Of a stretch of DNA of 64,000 nt, positions 1 through 9,012 are shown piece by piece (position 1 is the stretch's first letter; every line of letters starts with the position of its first letter). The notes under the pieces were generated by a model. It was not told the origin of the DNA. It was given only the letters and a program-made list of their open reading frames with translations, and ran no database searches. The position numbers were made by a program, and so were the translations under genes. Location of the stretch: NCBI RefSeq assembly GCF_000769405.2, contig NZ_CP053439.1, forward strand, positions 2,914,001 through 2,978,000, written 5' to 3'. The DNA comes from Rhizobium brockwellii (GTDB lineage: Bacteria > Pseudomonadota > Alphaproteobacteria > Rhizobiales > Rhizobiaceae).

Positions 1-736
1 CCTCGAGATCGGCGTCCTCCATGACATAACCCGGATCCTTGCCGCCCAGTTCGAGGCCGAGGCCGGTGAACGTGCCGGCGGCGGCCCGCTCCATCGACCG
101 CCCGCCTTCGACCGATCCGGTGAAGTTGACGAAATTGAAGCTGCCGGCGGCAATCAGCGCAGACGTCGTTTCATGATCGAGGAAGACGTTCTGAAACACA
201 TCCTCGGGAACGCCGGCCTCGATGAAGGCCTGTACCAGCCGCTCACCGACCAGTAGCGTCTGCGAGGCATGTTTCAGCACCACGGTATTGCCGGCCATCA
301 GCGCCGGCGCGATCGTGTTGATCGCCGTCATATAGGGATAGTTCCACGGCGCGACGACGAAGACGACGCCATGTGCCTCGCGCTCGATGCGACGCTCGAA
401 ACGCTCGCTCTCCTCGACGACGAGAGGCGCCAGCGCATCCGCCGCGATCGAAGCGACATAGTTGGAGCGCTCGTTGAAGCCCTTGTATTCGCCGCCGTAC
501 TTGATCGGCCGGCCCATCTGCCAGGCAAGCTCCGGCACCACAACGTCGGACATCTCGTTCAGCCGCGCGGCACCCTTCAGCACCAGTTGCACACGCTCTT
601 CGAGCGGCCGTTTCGCCCAGGCTTTCTGGGCCTTGCGGGCGCGCGCCACCACGTCCTTGGCAGCATCGAAAGAAAGGGCTGCGCGTTCGGCATAGACCGA
701 CCCGTCCACCGGTGAAATGCATTGGATCATTGCCAT
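1..736 (-). CDS. Aldehyde dehydrogenase, NAD(P)-dependent (partial, C-terminus beyond window)
   Basis: Reading leftwards from the ATG at 736 (MAMIQCISPVDG), the frame stays open to the window edge, giving about 245 N-terminal residues of an aldehyde dehydrogenase superfamily enzyme. Visible family motifs are the cofactor-fold PWNYP segment, the FTGSVEGG nucleotide-binding glycines and LELGGKDP with the general-base Glu; the catalytic Cys lies outside. An AGGAAA ribosome site sits just upstream. As the last visible gene after a GlnA-like ligase and an APC permease, it probably oxidises the aldehyde formed in polyamine/gamma-glutamyl-polyamine breakdown (PuuC-like). The family is certain; the substrate is inferred from neighbours. 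Confidence 0.93.
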   Translation of the reverse strand, partial: MAMIQCISPVDGSVYAERAALSFDAAKDVVARARKAQKAWAKRPLEERVQLVLKGAARLNEMSDVVVPELAWQMGRPIKYGGEYKGFNERSNYVASIAADALAPLVVEESERFERRIEREAHGVVFVVAPWNYPYMTAINTIAPALMAGNTVVLKHASQTLLVGERLVQAFIEAGVPEDVFQNVFLDHETTSALIAAGSFNFVNFTGSVEGGRSMERAAAGTFTGLGLELGGKDPGYVMEDADLE

Positions 737-782
737 GATCGATTTCCTGTCCTCGTATTGGTCAATATTTGGGTGGGCGACA

Positions 783-921
783 GCCCCTCATCCGCCTGCC
801 GGCACCTTCTCCCCGCCTGCGGGGCGAAGGGATATGCCGCACCGCCTTCCTTAACCTCGACGCTGCGTTTGGCACGTCCCCTCTCCCCGTTTTTACGGGG
901 AGAGGGTTAGGGTGAGGGGCA
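783..921. repeat. Mosaic intergenic palindromic repeat, copy A
   Basis: The gap between the aldehyde dehydrogenase and the glutamine-synthetase-like gene holds a composite element. One part carries an inverted CTTCTCCCC/GGGGCGAAG motif, the other CCCTCTCCCCG/CGGGGAGAGGG followed by TTAGGGTGAGGGG. The same two modules recur in opposite orientation at 14572-14706. Such elements are common in Rhizobiaceae intergenic DNA. As transcribed RNA they form strong hairpins that could act as mRNA processing or attenuation sites. Confidence 0.75.
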
Positions 922-940
922 AACACACTCGAAATGCCTA

Positions 941-2305
941 TTAAGCTCTTTCGAAACCGCGCGCCACTTCCCAATCGGTGATGCGGCGGTCGTATTCTTC
1001 CTGCTCCCACTCGCCGGCGCGCGTATAGTGGTCGATCACGTCGTCGCCGAAGGCCTTGCGCAGCATCGCCGATTCCGTCATCGCCGCCGTGGCCGCGCGC
1101 AGCGTGCGCGGGATCTCGCGAACGCCCTTACCGCCATAGGCGTCGCCGACGAAGGGGGCTTCGAGTTCGAGCTTGTTCTCGATGCCGTCAATGCCGGCGG
1201 CAAGCAGCGCGGCGAAAGCAAGATAGGGATTGAGATCGGAGCCGCCGACGCGGCACTCGATACGGATACCCTTGGTCTCTTCGCCGCACAGGCGATAGCC
1301 GGCGGTGCGGTTGTCCTTACTCCAGATCGCCTTGGTCGGCGCAAACGTGCCGGCCATGAAGCGCTTGTAGGAGTTGATGTAGGGCGCCAGGAAATAGGTG
1401 ATCTCGCTCGCATGGGCGAGAAGCCCGGCGACGTAATGATGCATCAGCGGTGACATGCCGTATTTGCCGGTATGGTCGAAGAACAGCGGCTTCTCCTCCA
1501 GGCTCCAAAGCGACTGGTGGATATGCGAGGAACTGCCGGCAGCATTGTAATTCCACTTGGCGAGGAAGGTGATGGCCTTGCCCTTCGACCAGGCGATCTC
1601 CTTGCAACCGTTCTTGATGATCGCGTGCCGGTCGGCCATGGCGAGCGCATCGGCGTAGCGCACGTTGATTTCCTCCTGGCCGGCCGAGGCCTCGCCCTTG
1701 GAGTTCTCGACCGGGATGCCGGCGCCCTGCAGCCCGGTGCGGATCGCCCGCATCACCTCTTCCTCCTTGGTGGTCTGGAAGATGTGGTAGTCCTCGTTAT
1801 AGGCGCTGGCGAGCTTGAGATTGCGGTAGCCGGAAGCCTGCGCCGACTCGTAGGTCTGGTCGAACAGGAAGAATTCGAGCTCGGAGGCCATGTAGGCCTT
1901 CATGCCCATGTCTTCGAGGCGCTTCACCTGCTTCTTCAGGATCGCGCGCGGCGAATGGGCGACCTCTTCATGCGTATGATGGTCGAGCATGTCGCACAGC
2001 ACAAGCGCTGTACCTTCGAGCCAGGGAATACGGCGTAGCGTCGAAAGATCCGGCTTCATCGTATAGTCGCCGTAACCCTTCTCCCAGCTCGTCGCCTTGT
2101 AGCCGGAGACGGTCTCCATCTCCATGTCGGTGGCGATCAGGTAGTTGCAGCTGTGCGTTTCCTTCCAGGCGCTCTCGACGAAATATTCCGCCTGGAAACG
2201 CTTGCCCATCAGCCGGCCCTGCATATCCACCTGGCAGGCCAGAACCGTGTCGATGCGCCCCTCGGCAACATCCTTCCTGAGATCGTCGATTGTGTAGCTG
2301 CTCAT
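941..2305 (-). CDS. Glutamine synthetase family protein, gamma-glutamylpolyamine synthetase-like
   Basis: A 454-residue member of the GlnA superfamily, which joins glutamate to an amine with ATP. Start at MSSYTIDDLRK, with AGGCGGA upstream; a longer in-frame start at 2356 lacks a ribosome site. Visible family blocks are SELEFFLFD, the NYNAAGSSSHIHQSLW metal/ATP region, MAGTFAPTKAIW and ECRVGGSDLNPYLAFAALLAAG. It lacks the C-terminal adenylylation-loop region expected of housekeeping GlnA. Company with an APC permease, aldehyde dehydrogenase and amidohydrolase resembles the putrescine (Puu) route, so a PuuA-like role is likely. Family certain, substrate inferred. Confidence 0.9.
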   Translation of the reverse strand: MSSYTIDDLRKDVAEGRIDTVLACQVDMQGRLMGKRFQAEYFVESAWKETHSCNYLIATDMEMETVSGYKATSWEKGYGDYTMKPDLSTLRRIPWLEGTALVLCDMLDHHTHEEVAHSPRAILKKQVKRLEDMGMKAYMASELEFFLFDQTYESAQASGYRNLKLASAYNEDYHIFQTTKEEEVMRAIRTGLQGAGIPVENSKGEASAGQEEINVRYADALAMADRHAIIKNGCKEIAWSKGKAITFLAKWNYNAAGSSSHIHQSLWSLEEKPLFFDHTGKYGMSPLMHHYVAGLLAHASEITYFLAPYINSYKRFMAGTFAPTKAIWSKDNRTAGYRLCGEETKGIRIECRVGGSDLNPYLAFAALLAAGIDGIENKLELEAPFVGDAYGGKGVREIPRTLRAATAAMTESAMLRKAFGDDVIDHYTRAGEWEQEEYDRRITDWEVARGFERA

Positions 2306-2451
2306 GATTGATCCGCCTGAATTGGGATTGAGAAAATCGGGGCAACAAAATCGCATGCGCTCGGCCGGACTTTGCGGCCCGATGCCTTTTCGTTGAACCG
2401 TGACGGGGCCGCAGGATGCGGCCCCGCCATTTGAGAGGGAAGTCTCGTTGC

Positions 2452-4014
2452 TTAGTGTTCGCCGCTTTCACCGACGGCTGCTTCGGCGGCCGCGATGCCG
2501 GCCTGGCGCTTCGCCACTTCGGCGCCGATCGGCGGTCCCTTGAAGCGCCGGCTTTCGAAACCGAACCAGACGATCGCGGTGAGCACCAGGAAGCCGACGG
2601 TAACGTAAAGCGCAATGTCGTTCGGCGGCTGGATGCCGAGAATGAAGATCAGGATCATAGCGATGATCGTGAGCACGGCAAACAGCTTGAAGACGCCCTC
2701 ACCGAGGTTCCACGGACCCATCTTGTCCCACTTAGATGTGCCCCAGGCGAAGAGGCCGAGCGTGATCGGAATCGCGAAGGAGAAGAACAGGAAGATGACA
2801 GTGCACGAGACAACGATCGTATAAACCGGCGTCTCACCGATTTTCATGAAGTCGAGTGAAGTAAACCAAACGAAAAGCACCGACAGGATCGAGCCGGTCC
2901 AAATCGCCGCTACCGGCGTGCGGTATTTCGGGCTGACCTTCGACAGCGCCTTTGATGCCGGCAGACCGCCGTCACGCGAGAAGGCAAAGATCATGCGCGA
3001 GACCGAGGTGACGGTCGCAAGGCCGCACAGCCACTGGCTGACCAGGATGGCAAAATAGAGAATGTCCTTGATAACAGGGTTCACCTGGCTGTCCATTGCC
3101 CAGAAGAACACGTTCCAGCCCTGCTTTGCCGCATCGTCCATGTTCGGCAGCATCAGAACGAAGGCGCACAGCATGATGTAGCCGAAAAGAGCTGACCACA
3201 GGACGGAGGAGACCATGCCGCGCGGAACCGATTCGGCAGCCTTGACGGTCTCTTCCGATGTATGCGCCGAGGCGTCATAGCCGGTGATGGTGTAGATCGG
3301 CAGCAGCAGGCCGAGAAGGAAGACCCAAGCGCCCGAGGTGGAAGGCCAGACGTTGCCGCCGACTTCGCCGGAATAGTTGGCAAAAGTAAAGAGACGGCCG
3401 ATCTCGTAGGAGGGCGCTGCGATGAGGCAGACGGCCGACAGCGCGATAGCGGTCGCGAAGATGAGATAACCCGAGAAATCGGTCAGCTTCGCGGTCAGTC
3501 CTATGCCCATGTGGTTCACGAGCGCCTGCGCGCCGGTGATGACCACGAGGAAGATGATGCGCACTGCTATTGTGTCGGTCAGTCCGAAATAGCTGGTGCC
3601 GAACGACCCCATGAAGAAATAATAGGTGCCGACATTGATGGCACCGAGCACTGTGACGAGACCGAGCAGGTTGAACCAGGCGGTCACCCAGCCGGTGAAA
3701 CGGTTGCCGAGGATCGAGCTCCAGTGATAGAGGCCGCCGGCCGTCGGATAGGCCGAGCTGATCTGCGCCATGCCGATGGCGAAGACGAGCGATATGAAGC
3801 AACCGACCGGCCAACCGATGCCTATGGCGGCGCCGCCGGCACCCGAGGTCGCCTGCGCCAGCGAATTGATACCGCCGGAGAGGATGCAGATAATGGAAAA
3901 TGATACGGCGAAGTTCGAGAACGAACTCATGCGTCGTTCGAGTTCCTGGGCATAACCCATGGAATGCAGGATGTGCACATCCTGCTTCTTGTCCAGTTCG
4001 GTATAATCCGACAT
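2452..4014 (-). CDS. APC-superfamily amino acid/polyamine permease
   Basis: A 520-residue polytopic membrane protein with about 12 hydrophobic segments. The N-terminal region MSSFSNFAVSFSIICILSGG followed by a Gly-rich first helix is typical of the amino acid-polyamine-organocation family (eukaryotic-type GABA/choline branch). The start ATG at 4014 is preceded by GGGGGAAGTC. It sits between the amidohydrolase and the GlnA-like ligase in one minus-strand operon, so it is the likely uptake system for the amine or amino acid degraded by that operon. The specific substrate cannot be read from sequence. Confidence 0.9.
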   Translation of the reverse strand: MSDYTELDKKQDVHILHSMGYAQELERRMSSFSNFAVSFSIICILSGGINSLAQATSGAGGAAIGIGWPVGCFISLVFAIGMAQISSAYPTAGGLYHWSSILGNRFTGWVTAWFNLLGLVTVLGAINVGTYYFFMGSFGTSYFGLTDTIAVRIIFLVVITGAQALVNHMGIGLTAKLTDFSGYLIFATAIALSAVCLIAAPSYEIGRLFTFANYSGEVGGNVWPSTSGAWVFLLGLLLPIYTITGYDASAHTSEETVKAAESVPRGMVSSVLWSALFGYIMLCAFVLMLPNMDDAAKQGWNVFFWAMDSQVNPVIKDILYFAILVSQWLCGLATVTSVSRMIFAFSRDGGLPASKALSKVSPKYRTPVAAIWTGSILSVLFVWFTSLDFMKIGETPVYTIVVSCTVIFLFFSFAIPITLGLFAWGTSKWDKMGPWNLGEGVFKLFAVLTIIAMILIFILGIQPPNDIALYVTVGFLVLTAIVWFGFESRRFKGPPIGAEVAKRQAGIAAAEAAVGESGEH

Positions 4015-4134
4015 GACTTCCCCCTGTTCACGATCGGCCGCGGAATTGCAGCCGGTTCAGTGCCAAATTGTCCGCGGCATTTTCGCCATACGGACGTTCG
4101 CAGTTAGACTGCTCCCTCGGGTCTTCTTTTTGTG

Positions 4135-4914
4135 TCAGGCTTCCAGGCTTTGCTGGAGCAGCCCTTTCAGATAGTCGGCCACGACCCCTTGGCCGATATC
4201 GTCTGCGATGAGGTCATTGCGGACCTCGATCATCACATTGCGCAAGCCGTTCGAAAGCCCGTGCAGGATCAGCGTGTGGGTCACGCCATCCTCAGGCCCG
4301 TAAGGCTCGTTGCGTTCTGTCCTGTAAAGCGGCGCCTCGGCCGCAGCCTCCAGCATACGGTCGGCAAGCCGGCTGTCCTCATCGTGCAATATGCCGAGTT
4401 CGACGGCGCGTTCGCGGCCATGATAGACCGGCGTGAAGCTGTGCATCGTCACGATGATGCTGTCCTGCCCCCTCGCCCGGCGATCGCGGATCAGCCCGCG
4501 AATGGCGTCGTGGAAAGGCACGTAGAGCGAGTCGGTGCGCGCAAGCCGTTCTTCGGGGCTCAAATCCTTGTTGCCGGGAATGGCGTAGATCTCGCTGGTC
4601 TCCGGCATGGCGCCGGGTGAATTGGGCGGCCGGTTGCAGTCGTAGATAAGCCGGGAGAACCGCTGGTAAACGAGCGTCGCGTCGAGCGCTTCCGATATGT
4701 TGCGGGCGACCGCAAGCGCGCCCGGGTCCCAGGCAATGTGACTGGAGAGCGCTTCGCTGGGCAGGCCGAGATTGCCGAAAACGGCTGGAAGCGCATTCGA
4801 AGCGTGCTCGCAGATGAGAAGCACCGGGCTCCGGCCGTGGATACGCTCGATCCCGACGCAGTCACCGTCCGCTTCACTGAGGATTTTCGGCCGGGCCAGC
4901 ACCAAAGGCGCCAC
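4135..4914 (-). CDS. N-formylglutamate amidohydrolase family protein
   Basis: A 259-residue protein of the N-formylglutamate amidohydrolase (FGase/HutG-like) family: LLICEHASNALP near the N-terminus (metal-binding Glu-His), the DPGALAVAR segment, NRPPNSPGAMPE, IVTMHSFTPVY and VMIEVRNDLI. These are zinc-dependent amidases that hydrolyse N-acyl glutamates. The start is GTG at 4914 directly after AGGGATAGGA. It is the first gene of the minus operon divergent from the RpiR regulator; in this context it could release glutamate from a gamma-glutamyl or N-formyl intermediate. No other hut genes are present, so histidine use is not implied. Confidence 0.9.
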   Translation of the reverse strand: MAPLVLARPKILSEADGDCVGIERIHGRSPVLLICEHASNALPAVFGNLGLPSEALSSHIAWDPGALAVARNISEALDATLVYQRFSRLIYDCNRPPNSPGAMPETSEIYAIPGNKDLSPEERLARTDSLYVPFHDAIRGLIRDRRARGQDSIIVTMHSFTPVYHGRERAVELGILHDEDSRLADRMLEAAAEAPLYRTERNEPYGPEDGVTHTLILHGLSNGLRNVMIEVRNDLIADDIGQGVVADYLKGLLQQSLEA

Positions 4915-5083
4915 TCCTATCCCTTAACAAATTCTTGATGAAGAAAAGAATTCTTCAGGTTTCAGCCGGTGTCAAGCATCCACTGAAAATTTCTTTTCAT
5001 GACAGTGGTTGACATGGATTATGACAGCGTTGTTAACTTTGAGTGGGAAAGTGGCGCTAGACCATCCCGGGGAGCATAGTTAC

Positions 5084-5956
5084 GTGACAGTTGCGTCGAA
5101 GACGGTTTCGGACGTTATACACTCGCATTTGGGGGTGTTGACGCGCGCCGAGAAACAGTTGGCCGAAAGCCTTCTCGACAATTATCCGGTTTCCGGCCTC
5201 GGCAGCATCACGACGATTGCCGAGAATGCGGGCGTCTCGACGCCGACCGTCGTGCGCATGGTGCAGAAGCTCGGCTTCAAGGGCTATCCGGACTTTCAGG
5301 CGCATCTGCATCAGGAAGTCGAGGCGACGATCTCGAACCCCATCGCCAAGCACGACCGCTGGGCGCAAAATGCGCCGGGCACCCATATTCTCAACCGTTT
5401 CGCCGATGCCATCATGGGCAATCTGCGCCAGACGCTGACCGATCTCGACACCGCGACTTTCGACAGCGTCGCCGCGCTGCTTTCCGACCGCAAGCGCGGC
5501 CTTTATTTCGTCGGCGGCCGCATCACCGGCGCGCTTGCCGAATATTTTTTCACCCATATGCAGGTCATCCGGCCGGCAACGACGCTGCTCTCGTCGAATT
5601 CCAGCAGCTGGCCGCAATATGTCCTCAACATGAATGCCGGCGACATCCTGATCATCTTCGACATCCGCCGCTATGAGCAGGACATGGTGAGCCTTGTGAC
5701 CGCCGCCCGCAAGCGCGGCGCCGAAATCATCGTCTTCACCGACCAGTGGGGCTCACCGGCCGCCAAGCTCGCCAGGCATGCTTTTCGCGTCCGGATCGAG
5801 GCGCCGTCGGCCTGGGATTCTTCCGTCGTTACACTGTTCATTGTCGAAGCGCTGATCGAAGCCGTTCAGAATTCGACCTGGGACGAGACGAAGGAGCGCA
5901 TGAAGACACTGGAAGGCCTGTTCGAGCAGACCAGGCTTTTCCGCAAACCGGGTTAG
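5084..5956 (+). CDS. MurR/RpiR family transcriptional regulator
   Basis: N-terminal RpiR helix-turn-helix (LTRAEKQLAESLLDNYP, then AENAGVSTPTVVRMVQKLGF) followed by a SIS sugar/phosphosugar-binding domain (LYFVGGRITGALAEYFF, then GDILIIFDIRRYEQDMV). I chose the GTG at 5084 because GGGGAG lies nine bases upstream and the length (290 aa) fits the family; ATG 5021 is an in-frame alternative. It is divergent from the polyamine-type operon and 190 bp upstream of an ABC importer, so it plausibly controls one or both. The effector is unknown. Confidence 0.92.
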   Translation: MTVASKTVSDVIHSHLGVLTRAEKQLAESLLDNYPVSGLGSITTIAENAGVSTPTVVRMVQKLGFKGYPDFQAHLHQEVEATISNPIAKHDRWAQNAPGTHILNRFADAIMGNLRQTLTDLDTATFDSVAALLSDRKRGLYFVGGRITGALAEYFFTHMQVIRPATTLLSSNSSSWPQYVLNMNAGDILIIFDIRRYEQDMVSLVTAARKRGAEIIVFTDQWGSPAAKLARHAFRVRIEAPSAWDSSVVTLFIVEALIEAVQNSTWDETKERMKTLEGLFEQTRLFRKPG

Positions 5957-6146
5957 GAGGACAAGACTAAAACAAAGAAAAACAATGACGGATTTTTCGC
6001 GGAAACAGTCGGCGTTGTCGCAAATAAAACATTTGTCACAACCCCCGCTATTCACAGCAGAATTAACGTCATCCAACTGTCACACAAGCTTCATGTAATC
6101 TCATTAACAGCATCGCCAGACACTGAAAACCCGAAGGAGAACAACA

Positions 6147-7250
6147 GTGATCTCTAACATTTCTCGACTTCTGTCGCTTTCTACTGCGATGATCGTGGCT
6201 TCGACCGCGATTGCCGCTGCCGAGCCGAGCGCTGAACTTATCGCCGCCGCCAAGAAGGAAGGCACCCTGACGACGATCGCTCTTCCGCACGACTGGTGCG
6301 GCTACGGCGAGGTCATTGCCGGCTTCAAGGCCAAGTATGGCCTCGAGGTCAACGAGCTCAACCCGGATGCGGGTTCGGGCGATGAAGTTGAAGCCATCAA
6401 GGCCAACAAGGGCAACACCGGCCCGCAGGCTCCTGACGTCATCGACGTCGGCCTCTCTTTCGGCCCGTCTGCAAAGAAAGACGGCCTGATCCAGCCTTAC
6501 AAGGTCTCCACCTGGGACTCCATCCCGGATACCGCCAAGGATGCCGAAGGCTACTGGTACGGCGATTATTACGGCGTTCTCTCATTCCTGGTGAATAAGG
6601 ATCTCGTCAAGGAATCGCCGGCCGATTGGGCCGATCTGAAGAAGAGCGACTACGCAAACAGCGTCGCCCTCGCGGGCGATCCGCGCGCCGCCAACCAGGC
6701 TGTCCAGGGCGTCTATGCCGCTGGTCTTTCCGCATCCGGCGGTGACGCGGCCAAGGCAGGCGAAGAAGGCCTGAAGTTCTTCGCCGAATTGAACAAGAAC
6801 GGCAATTTCGTGCCGGTCGTCGGCAAGGCGGCTCCGTTCGCCCAGGGCTCCACGCCGATCATCATTGCCTGGGATTACAACGCCCTCTCCTGGGGCGAAA
6901 GCCTGAAGGGCAATCCTCCGTTCGAGGTCGTCGTTCCGAAGACAGGCGTCGTTGCCGGCGTCTACGTCCAGGCGATTTCCGCCTTCGCTCCGCACCCGAA
7001 CGCTGCGAAGCTCTGGATGGAATACCTCTATTCCGACGAAGGTCAGCTCGGCTGGCTGAAGGGCTATTGCCACCCGATCCGCTTCAACGATCTTGCCAAG
7101 AACAACAAGATCCCGAAGGAACTGCTCGACAAGCTGCCGCCGGCTGCAGCCTATGAAAAGGCTGTCTTCCCGACGCTCGAAGAACAGTCCGCTGGCAAGG
7201 AAGCCATCACCAAGAACTGGGATTCCGTCGTCGGCGCCGCCGTCAAGTAA
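6147..7250 (+). CDS. ABC transporter periplasmic substrate-binding protein
   Basis: A 367-residue extracellular solute-binding protein with a Sec signal peptide ending near TAIAAAEP. The fold is that of the iron/thiamine/polyamine/phosphonate binding cluster (TIALPHDWCGYGEVIAGFKAKYG; APDVIDVGLSF; PIIIAWDYNA; PHPNAAKLWMEYL). The start is a GTG preceded by GAAGGAGAACAACA. It begins an operon with two permeases and an ATPase. The ligand cannot be assigned; the neighbouring amine-degrading operon makes a polyamine or amino acid derivative possible. Confidence 0.92.
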   Translation: MISNISRLLSLSTAMIVASTAIAAAEPSAELIAAAKKEGTLTTIALPHDWCGYGEVIAGFKAKYGLEVNELNPDAGSGDEVEAIKANKGNTGPQAPDVIDVGLSFGPSAKKDGLIQPYKVSTWDSIPDTAKDAEGYWYGDYYGVLSFLVNKDLVKESPADWADLKKSDYANSVALAGDPRAANQAVQGVYAAGLSASGGDAAKAGEEGLKFFAELNKNGNFVPVVGKAAPFAQGSTPIIIAWDYNALSWGESLKGNPPFEVVVPKTGVVAGVYVQAISAFAPHPNAAKLWMEYLYSDEGQLGWLKGYCHPIRFNDLAKNNKIPKELLDKLPPAAAYEKAVFPTLEEQSAGKEAITKNWDSVVGAAVK

Positions 7251-7262
7251 TCTCTGATCCTG

Positions 7263-7289
7263 CCTCCCCGCCGCAAGGCGGGGAGGCTT
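7263..7289 (+). terminator. Intercistronic hairpin after the binding-protein gene
   Basis: A perfect 10-bp stem, CCTCCCCGCC/GGCGGGGAGG with a GCAA loop (7263-7286), followed by CTTTCTC. It sits 12 bp after the binding-protein stop. In ABC operons such hairpins often protect the binding-protein mRNA or partly terminate transcription, so that the binding protein exceeds the permeases. That role is inferred. Confidence 0.7.
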
Positions 7290-7321
7290 TCTCACTCCGA
7301 CGCCCCAGGATGAGCTTTTCC

Positions 7322-8215
7322 ATGAGCACCGTTTCGACGCCTATGGTGCGCAGTGCCCCCTTGATCAACAGAGATCGCGTGATCGACTGGCTGGGCATTG
7401 CACCATTCATCATTTTCTCTCTGCTGTTCCTGATCATCCCCACGCTTTATCTTGTGGCGGGCGCATTCCTGACGCCCGAGGGCGATTTGACGCTGAAGAA
7501 TATCGGTGATCTCTTTACCCCATCCATCATGAGCGCCTACTCGATCAGTATCCGTGTGTCGGTGGCGTCGGCTCTGGGCGGTGCGCTAATCGGCTTCTTC
7601 CTCGCCTGGGCCGTCGTGCTCGGCGGCCTGCCCGCCTCCGTGCGCTCGACGCTGCTGACCTTCTCCGGCGTCGCCTCGAATTTTGCCGGCGTGCCGCTCG
7701 CCTTCGCCTTTCTCGCAACGCTCGGCCGCACCGGGCTTGTGACGATTTTCCTGCGTGAATGGTTCGGTTTCAATCTCTACGGCACCGGCTTTAATTTGCT
7801 GTCCTTCTTCGGCCTCACCATCACCTACATGTATTTCCAGATCCCGCTGATGGTGCTGATTCTGACGCCGGCCCTCGACGGCATGAAGAAGGAATGGCGC
7901 GAAGCCTCGCAAATCCTTGGCGCCACCAACCGCCAGTACTGGACGATGGTCGCGCTGCCAATTCTCTGGCCGAGCCTGCTCGGCACAACGCTGTTGCTCT
8001 TCGCCAACGCTTTCGGCGCCATTGCCACCGCTTTCGCGCTGACCGGCAGCTCGCTGAACATCGTGCCGATCCTCCTCTATGCGCAGATTCGCGGCGACGT
8101 TCTGCACAATGCCAACCTCGGTTACGCCATCGCGCTCGGCATGATCGTCATCACCGGCGTCTCCAACGTCCTTTACCTCATGCTGCGCATGCGCGCAGAA
8201 CGGTGGCAGAAATGA
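7322..8215 (+). CDS. ABC transporter permease, first subunit
   Basis: About 297 residues with six predicted membrane helices and the binding-protein-dependent transport EAA loop (EASQILGATNRQYWTMVALPILWPSL). The first-frame ATG at 7310 overlaps its own AGGA, whereas ATG 7322 has that AGGA 11 bases upstream, so I prefer 7322. It overlaps the next permease by ATGA. With the ATPase downstream it forms a PotB-like/FbpB-like inner-membrane channel for the ligand of the 6147 binding protein. Confidence 0.92.
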   Translation: MSTVSTPMVRSAPLINRDRVIDWLGIAPFIIFSLLFLIIPTLYLVAGAFLTPEGDLTLKNIGDLFTPSIMSAYSISIRVSVASALGGALIGFFLAWAVVLGGLPASVRSTLLTFSGVASNFAGVPLAFAFLATLGRTGLVTIFLREWFGFNLYGTGFNLLSFFGLTITYMYFQIPLMVLILTPALDGMKKEWREASQILGATNRQYWTMVALPILWPSLLGTTLLLFANAFGAIATAFALTGSSLNIVPILLYAQIRGDVLHNANLGYAIALGMIVITGVSNVLYLMLRMRAERWQK

Positions 8216-9000
8216 AAGCTCAGCGTCTCGGAGCCTGGATCGCCGTCATTCTAGGTGCATCCTATTTCGTCATCCCGTTGATCGGCACAATCGAGTTTTC
8301 ATTGCGCATGCGCCGCGGCGAATACAGCCTCGATGCTTATGAGTCGGTCTTCTCCGACATTCAGTTCCGGGAGACCTTCGGCTATTCGATGCTGATGGCG
8401 CTGCTCACCATCGTCTTCGGCATGCTGCTCGTCGTGCCGACGGCCTATTGGGTGCGGCTGCGGCTGCCGCAGATGCGTCCGGTCGTCGAATTCATCACGT
8501 TGCTGCCGCTTGTCATTCCGGCGATCGTCATCGTCTTCGGATACCTCAGGATGTATAATTCTTCGTCCTACCTGCCGCTGACGGGTTCGACGACCGGCAC
8601 CAACATCCTGCTGGTCTTCTCCTATATCACCCTGTCCCTGCCCTATATGTACCGCGCCGTCGATACCGCCATGCGCGCCATCGACGTCCGCACGCTGACG
8701 GAAGCGGCCGAAAGCCTCGGAGCCCGATGGACAACCATCATGTTCAAGTGCATTTTCCCGAATGTCATGAGCGGCGTGCTCTCAGGCGCTTTCATCACGC
8801 TCGCGATCGTCATGGGCGAATTCACCTTTGCCGCACTTTTGAACCGTCCGGCCTTCGGTCCCTACCTGCAGCTCGTCGGCGCCAACAAGGCCTATGAGCC
8901 TTCGGCGCTTGCCGTCATCGCCTTCTCGATCACCTGGCTCAGCATGGGCCTGCTCAATCTCGTTTCCCGCTTCGGCAAAGCCGCCCCGGCAAAGGCTTAA
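8212..9000 (+). CDS. ABC transporter permease, second subunit
   Basis: A 262-residue PotC-like permease beginning MKAQRLGAWIAVILG, with about six helices and the EAA motif TEAAESLGARWTTIMFKCIFPNVMSG. The start is fixed by the 4-bp ATGA overlap with the preceding permease, which implies translational coupling. It pairs with the first permease to form the transmembrane channel and is followed 12 bp later by the ATPase. Confidence 0.93.
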   Translation: MKAQRLGAWIAVILGASYFVIPLIGTIEFSLRMRRGEYSLDAYESVFSDIQFRETFGYSMLMALLTIVFGMLLVVPTAYWVRLRLPQMRPVVEFITLLPLVIPAIVIVFGYLRMYNSSSYLPLTGSTTGTNILLVFSYITLSLPYMYRAVDTAMRAIDVRTLTEAAESLGARWTTIMFKCIFPNVMSGVLSGAFITLAIVMGEFTFAALLNRPAFGPYLQLVGANKAYEPSALAVIAFSITWLSMGLLNLVSRFGKAAPAKA

Positions 9001-9012
9001 GGTATCTGGCTC

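Noticed and set aside
269..715. 148-codon plus-strand open frame inside the aldehyde dehydrogenase
   Set aside because: It is the complement of a clear, motif-bearing aldehyde dehydrogenase; long antisense frames are expected in high-GC DNA.
783..921. CRISPR array or transposon end
   Set aside because: The repeats are paired palindromic modules, not regularly spaced direct repeats, and no transposase or cas gene is near.
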